Of a DNA stretch of 64,000 nucleotides, positions 1 through 13,746 are shown piece by piece (positions within the stretch are counted from its first letter, which is position 1; each line of letters starts with the position of its first letter). Under the pieces are notes generated by a model. That model was not told the origin of the DNA. It saw only the letters and a list, made by a program, of their open reading frames with translations, and ran no database searches. Made by a program: the position numbers and the translations under genes. This DNA is from Apostichopus japonicus (lineage: Eukaryota; Echinodermata; Holothuroidea; Aspidochirotida; Stichopodidae), in the NCBI RefSeq assembly GCF_037975245.1, contig NC_092569.1, forward strand, positions 7,680,501-7,744,500. The letters are read 5' to 3'.

Positions 1-1955
1 TGCGGTATCGATCAATCGAACGGGCGGTATCGATCAATCGAATATGAGGTATCGATCAATCGAATGTGCGGTATCGATCAATCGAATGTGCGGTACCGAT
101 CAATCGAATGTGCCGTATCGATCAATCGAATTTGCGGTACCGATCAATCGAATGCGCGGTATCGATCAATCGATGTGCGTTATCGACTCATCGAATGTGC
201 AGTATCGATCTATCCAATGTGCGGTATCGATCAATCGAATGTTCGGTACCGATCAATCGAAAGTTCGGTACCGATCAATCGAATGTGCGGTATCGATCAA
301 TCGAATGTGATACCGAAAATCGAATGTGCCGTACCGATTAATCGAATGTGTCTTACCGATCAATAAAATGTGTGTGATCGATCAATCGAATGTGCGGTAT
401 CGATCAATCGAATGTGCGGTATCGATCAATCGAATGTGCAGTATCGATCAATCGAATGTGCGGTATCGATCAGTCGAATGTGCCGTATCGATCAATCGAA
501 TGTGCGTTACCGATCAATCGAATGTGCGGTACTGATAAATCGAAAGCGCGGTATCGATCAATCGAATGTGCGGTATCGATCAATCGATGTGCGTTATCGA
601 CTAATCGAATGTGCAGTATTGATCTATCCAATGTGCGGTATCGATCAATCGAATGTTCGGTACCGATCAATCGAATGTTCGGTACCGATCAATCGAATGT
701 GCGGTATCGATCAATCGAATGTGATACCGAAAATCGAATGTGCCGTACCGATTAATCGAATGTGTCTTACCGATCAATAAAATGTGTGTGATCGATCAAT
801 CGAATGTGCGGTATCGATCAATCGAATGTGCGGTATCGATCAATCGAATGTGCAGTATCGATCAATCGAATGTGCGGTATCGATCAGTCGAATGTGCCGT
901 ATCGATCAATCGAATGTGCGTTACCGATCAATCGAAAGTGCGGTACTGATAAATCGAAAGCGCGGTATCGATCAATCGAATGTGCGGTATCGATCAATCG
1001 AAAGTGCAGTACCGATTAATCGAATGTGCGGTACCGATCAATCGAAAGTGAAGCATCGATCAATCGAATGTGCGTTATTGATCAATCGAATGTGCGGTAC
1101 CGATCAATCGAATGTGCGGTATCGATCAATCGAATGTGCGGTACCGATCAATCGATGTGCGTTATCGACTAATCGAATGTGCAGTATCGATCTATCGAAT
1201 GTGCGTTATCGATCAATCGAATGTTCGCTACCGATCAATCGAATGTGCGGTACCGATCAATCGAATGTGCGGTATCGATCAATCGAAAGTGAAGCATCGA
1301 TCAATCGAATGTGCGTTATTGATCAATCGAATGTGCGGTACCGATCAATCGAATGTGCGGTATCGATCAATCGAATGTGCGGTATCGATCAATCGAACGG
1401 GCGGTATCGATCAATCGAATATGAGGTATCGATCAATCGAATGTGCGGTATCGATCAATCGAATGTGCGGTACCGATCAATCGAATGTGCCGTATCGATC
1501 AATCGAATTTGCGGTACCGATCAATCGAATGCGCGGTATCGATCAATCGATGTGCGTTATCGACTCATCGAATGTGCAGTATCGATCTATCCAATGTGCG
1601 GTATCGATCAATCGAATGTTCGGTACCGATCAATCGAATGTTCGGTACCGATCAATCGAATGTGCGGTATCGATCAATCGAATGTGATACCGAAAATCGA
1701 ATGTGCCGTACCGATTAATCGAATGTGTCTTACCGATCAATAAAATGTGTGTGATCGATCAATCGAATGTGCGGTATCGATCAATCGAATGTGCGGTATC
1801 GATCAATCGAATGTGCAGTATCGATCAATCGAATGTGCGGTATCGATCAGTCGAATGTGCCGTATCGATCAATCGAATGTGCGTTACCGATCAATCGAAT
1901 GTGCGGTACTGATAAATCGAAAGCGCGGTATCGATCAATCGAATGTGCGGTATCG
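1..1955 (+). repeat. Superblock segment, partner of 8,632-10,586
   Basis: The window's first base matches base 8,632, and the match runs on for about 1.95 kb at a constant offset of 8,631 bp. Only scattered single changes are visible, for example GAAAGTTCGG near 260 against GAATGTTCGG near 8,890. After this the offset steps to 9,045 bp because the downstream copy holds one more 414-bp block (10,375-10,788). This defines a first-order superblock of about 8.6 kb in class A. Confidence 0.85.
367..780 (+). repeat. 414-bp higher-order repeat, type copy
   Basis: This block resolves into 19 units: 17 of 22 bp, one of 21 bp (an A lost before ATGTGCGTT) and one of 19 bp (the ATACCGAAAATCG unit), 414 bp in all. 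It ends in the marker unit where CAATCGA has become CAATAAA, followed by TGTGTGTGATCG. The marker is the only recurrent stop codon in its frame. Marker units end at about 366, 780, 1743, 7401, 7990, 8997, 9411, 10374, 10788, 21265, 22624, 25424, 26783, 27504, 27918, 28530, 28944, 29358 and 36273. Seven of the spacings are exactly 414 bp and two are 963 bp. Confidence 0.9.
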
Positions 1956-2029
1956 ATCAATCGAAAGTGCAGTACCGATTAATCGAATGTGCGATATCGA
2001 TCAATCGAATGTGCGTTACCGATCAATCG

Positions 2030-2945
2030 TATGTGCGGTACCGATCAATCGAATGTTCGGTACCGATCAATCGAATGTTCGGTACCGATCAATCGTATGT
2101 GCGGTACCGATCAATCGAATGTGCGGTACCGATCAATCGAATGTGCGGTACCGATAAATCGATAGCGCGGTATCGATCAATCGAATGTTCGGTACCGATC
2201 AATCGATGTGCGTTATCGACTAATGGAATGTGCAGTATCGATCTATCGAATGTGCGTTATCGATCAATCGAATGTGCGGTATCGATTAATCGAATGTGAT
2301 ACCGAAAATCGAATGTGCCGTACAGATCAATCGAATGTGCGTTACCGATCAATCGAATGTGCGTTATCGATCAATCGAATGTGCGTTATCGATCAATCGA
2401 ATGTGCGGTATCGATCAATCGAATGTGCGGTACCGATCAATCGAATGTGCGGTATCGATCAATCGAATGTGCCGTATCGATCAATCGTATGTGCGGTACC
2501 GATCAATCGAATGTTCGGTACCGATCAATCGAATGTTCGGTACCGATCAATCGTATGTGCGGTACCGATCAATCGAATGTGCGGTACCGATCAATCGAAT
2601 GTGCGGTACCGATAAATCGATAGCGCGGTATCGATCAATCGAATGTTCGGTACCGATCAATCGATGTGCGTTATCGACTAATCGAATGTGCAGTATCGAT
2701 CTATCGAATGTGCGTTATCGATCAATCGAATGTGCGGTATCGATTAATCGAATGTGATACCGAAAATCGAATGTGCCGTACAGATCAATCGAATGTGCGT
2801 TACCGATCAATCGAATGTGCGTTATCGATCAATCGAATGTGCGTTATCGATCAATCGAATGTGCGGTATCGATCAATCGAATGTGCGGTACCGATCAATC
2901 GAATGTGCGGTATCGATCAATCGAATGTGCCGTATCGATCAATCG
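2030..2945 (+). repeat. 458-bp tandem duplication
   Basis: Two adjacent copies at an offset of 458 bp, about 2,030-2,487 and 2,488-2,945. They share the runs CAATCGTATGTGCGG, the GATAAATCGATAGCGCGG unit, the ATCGATGTGCG 21-mer and the ACCGAAAATCG short unit in the same order. Copy one has a private change (CTAATGGAATG near 2,225). The related block at 11,075-11,530 has only one copy, so this is a local gain in the first superblock or a loss in the second. Confidence 0.8.
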
Positions 2946-3228
2946 AATGTGCGGTATCGATAAGTCAATGTACGGAATCGTTCAATCGAATTTGCGGTAT
3001 CGATCGAATGTGCGGTATCGATCAATCGAATGTGCTGTATCGATCAGTCGAATGTGCGGTATCGATCAGTCGAATGTGCGTTATCGATCAATCGAATGTG
3101 CGGTATCGATCAATCGAATGTGCGGTACCGATCAATCGATGTGCGTTATCGACTAATCGAATGTGCAGTATCGATCTATCGAATGTGCGTTATCGATCAA
3201 TCGAATGTGCGGTATCGATTAATCGAAT

Positions 3229-4048
3229 GTGATACCGAAAATCGGATGTGCCGTACCGATCAATCGAATGTGCGTTACCGATCAATCGAATGTGCGTTAT
3301 CGATCAATCGAATGTGCGGTATCGATCAATCGAATGTGCGGTATCTATCAATCGAATGTGCGGTACCGATCAATCGAATGTGCGGTATCGATCAATCGAA
3401 AGTGCCGTATCGATCAATCGAATGTGCGGTATCGATAAGTCAATGTGCGGAATCGTTCAATCGAATGTGCGGTATCGATCGAATGTGCGGTATCGATCAA
3501 TCGAATGTGCGGTATCGATCAGTCGAATGTGCGGTATCGATCAATCGAATGTGCCGTATCGATCAATCGAATGTGCAGTATCGATCTATCGAATGTGCGT
3601 TATCGATCAATCGAATGTGCGGTATCGATTAATCGAATGTGATACCGAAAATCGGATGTGCCGTACCGATCAATCGAATGTGCGTTACCGATCAATCGAA
3701 TGTGCGTTATCGATCAATCGAATGTGCGGTATCGATCAATCGAATGTGCGGTATCTATCAATCGAATGTGCGGTACCGATCAATCGAATGTGCGGTATCG
3801 ATCAATCGAAAGTGCCGTATCGATCAATCGAATGTGCGGTATCGATAAGTCAATGTGCGGAATCGTTCAATCGAATTTGCGGTATCGATCGAATGTGCGG
3901 TATCGATCAATCGAATGTGCTGTATCGATCAGTCGAATGTGCGGTATCGATCAGTCGAATGTGCGTTATCGATCAATCGAATGTGCGGTATCGATCAATC
4001 GAATGTGCGGTACCGATCAATCGATGTGCGTTATCGACTAATCGAATG
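3229..4048 (+). repeat. 410-bp tandem duplication
   Basis: Near-identical blocks start at 3,229 and 3,639 (offset 410 bp). Each begins at the GATACCGAAAATCGGATG short unit, runs through GTATCTATCAATCG and includes the AAGTCAATG/ATCGATCGAATG indel cassette. The preceding step, from 2,754 to 3,229, is 475 bp. The same 475/410 spacing recurs at 11,341, 11,816 and 12,226, followed by another 475-bp step to 12,701. The second superblock therefore carries one more copy. Confidence 0.8.
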
Positions 4049-4094
4049 TGCAGTAACGATCTATCGAATGTGCGTTATCGATCAATCGAATGTG

Positions 4095-6490
4095 CGGTAT
4101 CGATCAATCGAATATGAGGTATCGATCAATCGAATGTGCGGTATCGATCAATCGAATGTGCGGTACCGATCAATCGAATGTGCCGTATCGATCAATCGAA
4201 TTTGCGGTACCGATCAATCGAATGCGCGGTATCGATCAATCGATGTGCGTTATCGACTAATCGAATGTGCAGTATCGATCTATCCAATGTGCGGTATCGA
4301 TCAATCGAATGTGCGGTATCGATCAATCGAATGTGCCTTATCGATCAATCGAATGTGCGGTAGCGATCAGTCGAATGTGCCGTATCGAACAATCGAATGT
4401 TCGCTACCGATCAATCGAATGTGCGGTATCGATCAATCGAATGTGCGATATCGATCAATCGAATGTGCGGTATCGATCAATCGAATGTGCGGTATCGATC
4501 AATCGAATGTTCGCTACCGATCAATCGAATGTGCGATATCGATCAATCGGATGTGCGTTTCCGATCAATCGTATGTGCGGTACCGATCAATCGAATGTTC
4601 GGTACCGATCAATCGAATGTGTTGTATCGATCAATCGAATGTGCGGTATCGATCAATTGTATGTGCGGTACCGATCAATCGAATGTTCGGTACCGATCAA
4701 TCGAATGTGCGGTATCGATCAATCGAATGTTCGCTACCGATCAATCGAATGTGCGGTACCGATCAATCGAATGTGTTGTATCGATCAATCGAATGTGGGG
4801 TATCGATCAATCGGATGTGCGGTATCGATCAATCGAATGTGCGGTATCGATCAATCGAATGTGCGGTATCGATCAATCGAATGTTCGCTACCGATCAATC
4901 GAATGTGTGGTACCGATAAATCGATAGCGCAGTATCGATCAATCGAATGTGCGGTACCGATCAATCGATGTGCGTTATCGACTAATCGAATGTGCAGTAT
5001 CGATCTATCGAATGTGCGTTATCGATCAATCGAATGTAATACCGAAAATCGAATGTGCCGTACCGATCAATCGAATGTGCGTTACCGATCAATCGAATGT
5101 GCGTTATCGATCAATCGAATGTGCGTTATCGATCAATCGAATGTGCGGTATCGATCAATCGAATGTGCGGTACCGATCAATCGAATGTGCGTTACCGATC
5201 AATCGAATGTGCGGTACTGATAAATCGAAAGCGCGGTATCGATCAATCGAATGTGCGGTATCGATCAATCGAAAGTGCAGTACCGATTAATCGAATGTGC
5301 GATATCGATCAATCGAATGTGCGTTACCGATCAATCGTATGTGCGGTACCGATCAATCGAATGTTCGGTACCGATCAATCGTATGTGCGTTACCGATCAA
5401 TCGAATGTGCGGTATCGATCAATCGAATGTGCGGTATCGATCAATCGAATGTGCGGTATCGATCAATCGAATGTTCGCTACCGATCAATCGAATGTGCGG
5501 TATCGATCAATCGAATGTGCGGTATCGATTAGTCAATGTGCGGAATCGTTCAATCGAATGTGCGGTATCGATCGAATGTGCGGTATCGATCAATCGAATG
5601 TGCGGTATCGATCAGTCGAATGTGTGGTATCAATCAATCAAATGTGCGGTATTTGTCAATCGAATGTGCTGTACCGATCAATCGAATTTGCGGTATCGAT
5701 CAATCGAATGTGCGGTATCGATCAATCGGATGTGCGGTATCGATCATTCGAATGTGCGGTATCGATCAATCGAATGTTCGCTACCGATCAATCGAATGTG
5801 TTGTATCGATCAATCGAATGTGCGGTATCGATCAATCGGATGTACGGTATCGATCAATCGAATGTGCGGTATCGATCAATCGAATGTGCGGTATCGATCA
5901 ATCGAATGTTCGCTACCGATCAATCAAATGTGCGGTACCGATCAATCGAATGTGCGGTACCGATAAATCGATAGCGCAGTATCGATCAATCGAATGTGCG
6001 GTACCGATCAATCGATGTGCGTTATCGACTAATCGAATGTGCAGTATCGATCTATCGAATGTGCGTTATCGATCAATCGAATGTACGGTATCGATTAATC
6101 GAATGTGATACCGAAAATCGAATGTGCGGTACCGATCAATCGAATGTGCGTTACCGATCAATCGAATGTGCGTTATCGATCAATCGAATGTGCGTTATCG
6201 ATCAATCGAATGTGCGGTATCGATCAATCGAATGTTCGCTACCGATCAATCGAATGTGCGGTACCGATCAATCGAATGTGTTGTATCGATCAATCGAATG
6301 TGTTGTATCGATCAATCGGATGTGCGGTATCGATCAATCGAATGTGCGGTATCGATCGAATGTGCGGTATCGATCAATCGAATGTTCGCTACCGATCAAT
6401 CGAATGTGCGGTACCGATCAATCGAATGTGCGGTACCGATAAATCGATAGCGCAGTATCGATCAATCGAATGTGCGGTACCGATCAATCG
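4095..6490 (+). repeat. 2.4-kb superblock segment, partner of 13,747-16,142
   Basis: A 2.4-kb stretch matched at a constant offset of 9,652 bp. It is rich in TTCGCTACCGATC and GTGTTGTATCG variants. I could see about seven single-base differences from its partner, for example AATTTGCGG near 5,687 against AATGTGCGG near 15,339, and GTTATCGATC against GTTATAGATC near 14,780. The match ends where the partner has AATATGCGG in place of the ATCGATGTGCG 21-mer. Confidence 0.85.
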
Positions 6491-8631
6491 ATGTGCGTTA
6501 TCGACTAATCGAATGTGCAGTATCGATCTATCGAATGTGCGTTATCGATCAATCGAATGTGCGGTATCGATTAATCGAATGTGATACCGAAAATCGAATG
6601 TGCGGTACCGATCAATCGAATGTGCGTTACCGATCAATCGAATGTGCGTTATCGATCAATCGAATGTGCGTTATCGATCAATCGAATGTGCGGTATCGAT
6701 CAATCGAATGTGCGTTATCGATCAATCGAATGTGCGGTATCGATAAGTCAATGTGCGGAATCGTTCAATCGAATGTGCGGTATCGATCGAATGTGCGGTA
6801 TCGATCAATCGAATGTGTGGTATCGATCAGTCGAATGTCCGGTATCGATCAGTCGAATGTGCCGTATCGATCAATCGAATGTGCGGTATTTGTCAATCGA
6901 ATATGCCGTACCGATCAATCGAATGTGCGGTATCGATCAATCGAAAGTGAAGCATCGATCAATCGAATGTGCGTTATTGATCAATCGAATGTGCGGTACC
7001 GATCAATCGAATGTGCGGTATCGATCAATCGAATGTGCGGTATCGATCAATCGAACGGGCGGTATCGATCAATCGAATATGAGGTATCGATCAATCGAAT
7101 GTGCGGTATCGATCAATCGAATGTGCGGTACCGATCAATCGAATGTGCCGTATCGATCAATCGAATTTGCGGTACCGATCAATCGAATGCGCAGTATCGA
7201 TCAATCGATGTGCGTTATCGACTCATCGAATGTGCAGTATCGATCTATCCAATGTGCGGTATCGATCAATCGAATGTTCGGTACCGATCAATCGAATGTT
7301 CGGTACCGATCAATCGAATGTGCGGTATCGATCAATCGAATGTGATACCGAAAATCGAATGTGCCGTACCGATTAATCGAATGTGTCTTACCGATCAATA
7401 AAATGTGTGTGATCGATCAATCGAATGTGCGGTATCGATCAATCGAATGTGCGGTATCGATCAATCGAATGTGCAGTATCGATCAATCGAATGTGCGGTA
7501 TCGATCAGTCGAATGTGCCGTATCGATCAATCGAATGTGCGTTACCGATCAATCGAATGTGCGGTACTGATAAATCGAAAGCGCGGTATCGATCAATCGA
7601 ATGTGCGGTATCGATCAATCGATGTGCGTTATCGACTAATCGAATGTGCAGTATTGATCTATCCAATGTGCGGTATCGATCAATCGAATGTTCGGTACCG
7701 ATCAATCGAATGTTCGGTACCGATCAATCGAATGTGCGGTACTGATAAATCGAAAGCGCGGTATCGATCAATCGAATGTGCGGTATCGATCAATCGATGT
7801 GCGTTATCGACTAATCGAATGTGCAGTATTGATCTATCCAATGTGCGGTATCGATCAATCGAATGTTCGGTACCGATCAATCGAATGTTCGGTACCGATC
7901 AATCGAATGTGCGGTATCGATCAATCGAATGTGATACCGAAAATCGAATGTGCCGTACCGATTAATCGAATGTGTCTTACCGATCAATAAAATGTGTGTG
8001 ATCGATCAATCGAATGTGCGGTATCGATCAATCGAATGTGCGGTATCGATCAATCGAATGTGCAGTATCGATCAATCGAATGTGCGGTATCGATCAGTCG
8101 AATGTGCCGTATCGATCAATCGAATGTGCGTTACCGATCATTCGAATGTGCGGTACTGATAAATCGAAAGCGCGGTATCGATCAATCGAATGTGCGGTAT
8201 CGATCAATCGAAAGTGCAGTACCGATTAATCGAATGTGCGATATCGATCAATCGAATGTGCGTTACCGATCAATCGAATGTGCGGTACCGATCAATCGAA
8301 AGTGAAGCATCGATCAATCGAATGTGCGTTATTGATCAATCGAATGTGCGGTACCGATCAATCGAATGTGCGGTATCGATCAATCGAATGTGCGGTACCG
8401 ATCAATCGATGTGCGTTATCGACTAATCGAATGTGCAGTATCGATCTATCGAATGTGCGTTATCGATCAATCGAATGTTCGCTACCGATCAATCGAATGT
8501 GCGGTACCGATCAATCGAATGTGCGGTATCGATCAATCGAAAGTGAAGCATCGATCAATCGAATGTGCGTTATTGATCAATCGAATGTGCGGTACCGATC
8601 AATCGAATGTGCGGTATCGATCAATCGAATG

Positions 8632-10586
8632 TGCGGTATCGATCAATCGAACGGGCGGTATCGATCAATCGAATATGAGGTATCGATCAATCGAATGTGC
8701 GGTATCGATCAATCGAATGTGCGGTACCGATCAATCGAATGTGCCGTACCGATCAATCGAATTTGCGGTACCGATCAATCGAATGCGCGGTATCGATCAA
8801 TCGATGTGCGTTATCGACTCATCGAATGTGCAGTATCGATCTATCCAATGTGCGGTATCGATCAATCGAATGTTCGGTACCGATCAATCGAATGTTCGGT
8901 ACCGATCAATCGAATGTGCGGTATCGATCAATCGAATGTGATACCGAAAATCGAATGTGCCGTACCGATTAATCGAATGTGTCTTACCGATCAATAAAAT
9001 GTGTGTGATCGATCAATCGAATGTGCGGTATCGATCAATCGAATGTGCGGTATCGATCAATCGAATGTGCAGTATCGATCAATCGAATGTTCGGTATCGA
9101 TCAGTCGAATGTGCCGTATCGATCAATCGAATGTGCGTTACCGATCAATCGAATGTGCGGTACTGATAAATCGAAAGCGCGGTATCGATCAATCGAATGT
9201 GCGGTATCGATCAATCGATGTGCGTTATCGACTAATCGAATGTGCAGTATTGATCTATCCAATGTGCGGTATCGATCAATCGAATGTTCGGTACCGATCA
9301 ATCGAATGTTCGGTACCGATCAATCGAATGTGCGGTATCGATCAATCGAATGTGATACCGAAAATCGAATGTGCCGTACCGATTAATCGAATGTGTCTTA
9401 CCGATCAATAAAATGTGTGTGATCGATCAATCGAATGTGCGGTATCGATCAATCGAATGTGCGGTATCGATCAATCGAATGTGCAGTATCGATCAATCGA
9501 ATGTGCGGTATCGATCAGTCGAATGTGCCGTATCGATCAATCGAATGTGCGTTACCGATCAATCGAAAGTGCGGTACTGATAAATCGAAAGCGCGGTATC
9601 GATCAATCGAATGTGCGGTATCGATCAATCGAAAGTGCAGTACCGATTAATCGAATGTGCGGTACCGATCAATCGAAAGTGAAGCATCGATCAATCGAAT
9701 GTGCGTTATTGATCAATCGAATGTGCGGTACCGATCAATCGAATGTGCGGTATCGATCAATCGAATGTGCGGTACCGATCAATCGATGTGCGTTATCGAC
9801 TAATCGAATGTGCAGTATCGATCTATCGAATGTGCGTTATCGATCAATCGAATGTTCGCTACCGATCAATCGAATGTGCGGTACCGATCAATCGAATGTG
9901 CGGTATCGATCAATCGAAAGTGAAGCATCGATCAATCGAATGTGCGTTATTGATCAATCGAATGTGCGGTACCGATCAATCGAATGTGCGGTATCGATCA
10001 ATCGAATGTGCGGTATCGATCAATCGAACGGGCGGTATCGATCAATCGAATATGAGGTATCGATCAATCGAATGTGCGGTATCGATCAATCGAATGTGCG
10101 GTACCGATCAATCGAATGTGCCGTATCGATCAATCGAATTTGCGGTACCGATCAATCGAATGCGCGGTATCGATCAATCGATGTGCGTTATCGACTCATC
10201 GAATGTGCAGTATCGATCTATCCAATGTGCGGTATCGATCAATCGAATGTTCGGTACCGATCAATCGAATGTTCGGTACCGATCAATCGAATGTGCGGTA
10301 TCGATCAATCGAATGTGATACCGAAAATCGAATGTGCCGTACCGATTAATCGAATGTGTCTTACCGATCAATAAAATGTGTGTGATCGATCAATCGAATG
10401 TGCGGTATCGATCAATCGAATGTGCGGTATCGATCAATCGAATGTGCAGTATCGATCAATCGAATGTGCGGTATCGATCAGTCGAATGTGCCGTATCGAT
10501 CAATCGAATGTGCGTTACCGATCAATCGAATGTGCGGTACTGATAAATCGAAAGCGCGGTATCGATCAATCGAATGTGCGGTATCG
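8632..10586 (+). repeat. Superblock segment, partner of 1-1,955
   Basis: Second copy of the superblock beginning at the window's left edge, offset 8,631 bp. It contains two 414-bp higher-order units before its 963-bp module. It differs from the first copy by isolated substitutions, including TGTTCGGTATCGATCAG near 9,090. The continuation is related to 1,550-2,480 at an offset of 9,045 bp and to 2,660-4,100 at 8,587 bp. Confidence 0.85.
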
Positions 10587-13500
10587 ATCAATCGATGTGC
10601 GTTATCGACTAATCGAATGTGCAGTATTGATCTATCCAATGTGCGGTATCGATCAATCGAATGTTCGGTACCGATCAATCGAATGTTCGGTACCGATCAA
10701 TCGAATGTGCGGTATCGATCAATCGAATGTGATACCGAAAATCGAATGTGCCGTACCGATTAATCGAATGTGTCTTACCGATCAATAAAATGTGTGTGAT
10801 CGATCAATCGAATGTGCGGTATCGATCAATCGAATGTGCGGTATCGATCAATCGAATGTGCAGTATCGATCAATCGAATGTGCGGTATCGATCAGTCGAA
10901 TGTGCCGTATCGATCAATCGAATGTGCGTTACCGATCAATCGAATGTGCGGTACTGATAAATCGAAAGCGCGGTATCGATCAATCGAATGTGCGGTATCG
11001 ATCAATCGAAAGTGCAGTACCGATTAATCGAATGTGCGATATCGATCAATCGAATGTGCGTTACCGATCAATCGTATGTGCGGTACCGATCAATCGAATG
11101 TTCGGTACCGATCAATCGAATGTTCGGTACCGATCAATCGTATGTGCGGTACCGATCAATCGAATGTGCGGTACCGATCAATCGAATGTGCGGTACCGAT
11201 AAATCGATAGCGCGGTATCGATCAATCGAATGTTCGGTACCGATCAATCGATGTGCGTTATCGACTAATCGAATGTGCAGTATCGATCTATCGAATGTGC
11301 GTTATCGATCAATCGAATGTGCGGTATCGATTAATCGAATGTGATACCGAAAATCGAATGTGCCGTACAGATCAATCGAATGTGCGTTACCGATCAATCG
11401 AATGTGCGTTATCGATCAATCGAATGTGCGTTATCGATCAATCGAATGTGCGGTATCGATCAATCGAATGTGCGGTACCGATCAATCGAATGTGCGGTAT
11501 CGATCAATCGAATGTGCCGTATCGATCAATCGAATGTGCGGTATCGATAAGTCAATGTACGGAATCGTTCAATCGAATTTGCGGTATCGATCGAATGTGC
11601 GGTATCGATCAATCGAATGTGCTGTATCGATCAGTCGAATGTGCGGTATCGATCAGTCGAATGTGCGTTATCGATCAATCGAATGTGCGGTATCGATCAA
11701 TCGAATGTGCGGTACCGATCAATCGATGTGCGTTATCGACTAATCGAATGTGCAGTATCGATCTATCGAATGTGCGTTATCGATCAATCGAATGTGCGGT
11801 ATCGATTAATCGAATGTGATACCGAAAATCGGATGTGCCGTACCGATCAATCGAATGTGCGTTACCGATCAATCGAATGTGCGTTATCGATCAATCGAAT
11901 GTGCGGTATCGATCAATCGAATGTGCGGTATCTATCAATCGAATGTGCGGTACCGATCAATCGAATGTGCGGTATCGATCAATCGAAAGTGCCGTATCGA
12001 TCAATCGAATGTGCGGTATCGATAAGTCAATGTGCGGAATCGTTCAATCGAATGTGCGGTATCGATCGAATGTGCGGTATCGATCAATCGAATGTGCGGT
12101 ATCGATCAGTCGAATGTGCGGTATCGATCAATCGAATGTGCCGTATCGATCAATCGAATGTGCAGTATCGATCTATCGAATGTGCGTTATCGATCAATCG
12201 AATGTGCGGTATCTATTAATCGAATGTGATACCGAAAATCGGATGTGCCGTACCGATCAATCGAATGTGCGTTACCGATCAATCGAATGTGCGTTATCGA
12301 TCAATCGAATGTGCGGTATCGATCAATCGAATGTGCGGTATCTATCAATCGAATGTGCGGTACCGATCAATCGAATGTGCGGTATCGATCAATCGAAAGT
12401 GCCGTATCGATCAATCGAATGTGCGGTATCGATAAGTCAATGTGCGGAATCGTTCAATCGAATTTGCGGTATCGATCGAATGTGCGGTATCGATCAATCG
12501 AATGTGCTGTATCGATCAGTCGAATGTGCGGTATCGATCAGTCGAATGTGCGTTATCGATCAATCGAATGTGCGGTATCGATCAATCGAATGTGCGGTAC
12601 CGATCAATCGATGTGCGTTATCGACTAATCGAATGTGCAGTAACGATCTATCGAATGTGCGTTATCGATCAATCGAATGTGCGGTATCGATTAATCGAAT
12701 GTGATACCGAAAATCGGATGTGCCGTACCGATCAATCGAATGTGCGTTACCGATCAATCGAATGTGCGTTATCGATCAATCGAATGTGCGGTATCGATCA
12801 ATCGAATGTGCGGTATCTATCAATCGAATGTGCGGTACCGATCAATCGAATGTGCGGTATCGATCAATCGAAAGTGCCGTATCGATCAATCGAATGTGCG
12901 GTATCGATAAGTCAATGTGCGGAATCGTTCAATCGAATGTGCGGTATCGATCGAATGTGCGGTATCGATCAATCGAATGTGCGGTATCGATCAGTCGAAT
13001 GTGCGGTATCGATCAATCGAATGTGCCGTATCGATCAATCGAATGTGCGGTATCGATAAGTCAATGTGCGGAATCGTTCAATCGAATGTGCGGTATCGAT
13101 CGAATGTACGGTATCGATCAATCGAATGTGCGGTATCGATCAGTCGAATGTGCGGTATCGATCAGTCGAATGTGCTGTATCGATCAATCGAATGTGCGGT
13201 ATTTGTCAATCGAATGTGCCGTACCGATCAATCGAATGTGCGGTATCGATCAATCGAAGGTGCGTTATCGATCAATCGAAAGTGCAGTACCGAACAATCG
13301 AATGTACGGTACCGATCAATCGAATGCGCGGTATCGATCAACTGAAAGCGCAGTATCGATCAATCGAATGTGCGGTATCGATGAATCGAATGTGCGGTAT
13401 CGATCAATCGAATGTGCGGTACCGATAATCGAAAGTGCAGTATCGATCAATCGAATGTGCGGTATTTGTCAATCGAATGTGCCGTACCGATCAGTCGAAT

Positions 13501-13746
13501 GTTCGGTACCGATCAATCGAATGTTCGGTACCGATCAATCCGAATGTGCGGTATCGATCAATCGAATGTGCGGTATCGATCAATCGAATGTGCGGTATCG
13601 ATCAATCGAATGTGCGGTATCGATCAATCGAATGTTCGCTACCGATCATTCGAATGTGCGTTATTGATCAATCGAATGTGCGATACCGATCAATCGAATG
13701 TGCGGTATCGATCAATCGAATGTGCGGTATCGATCAATCGAACGCG

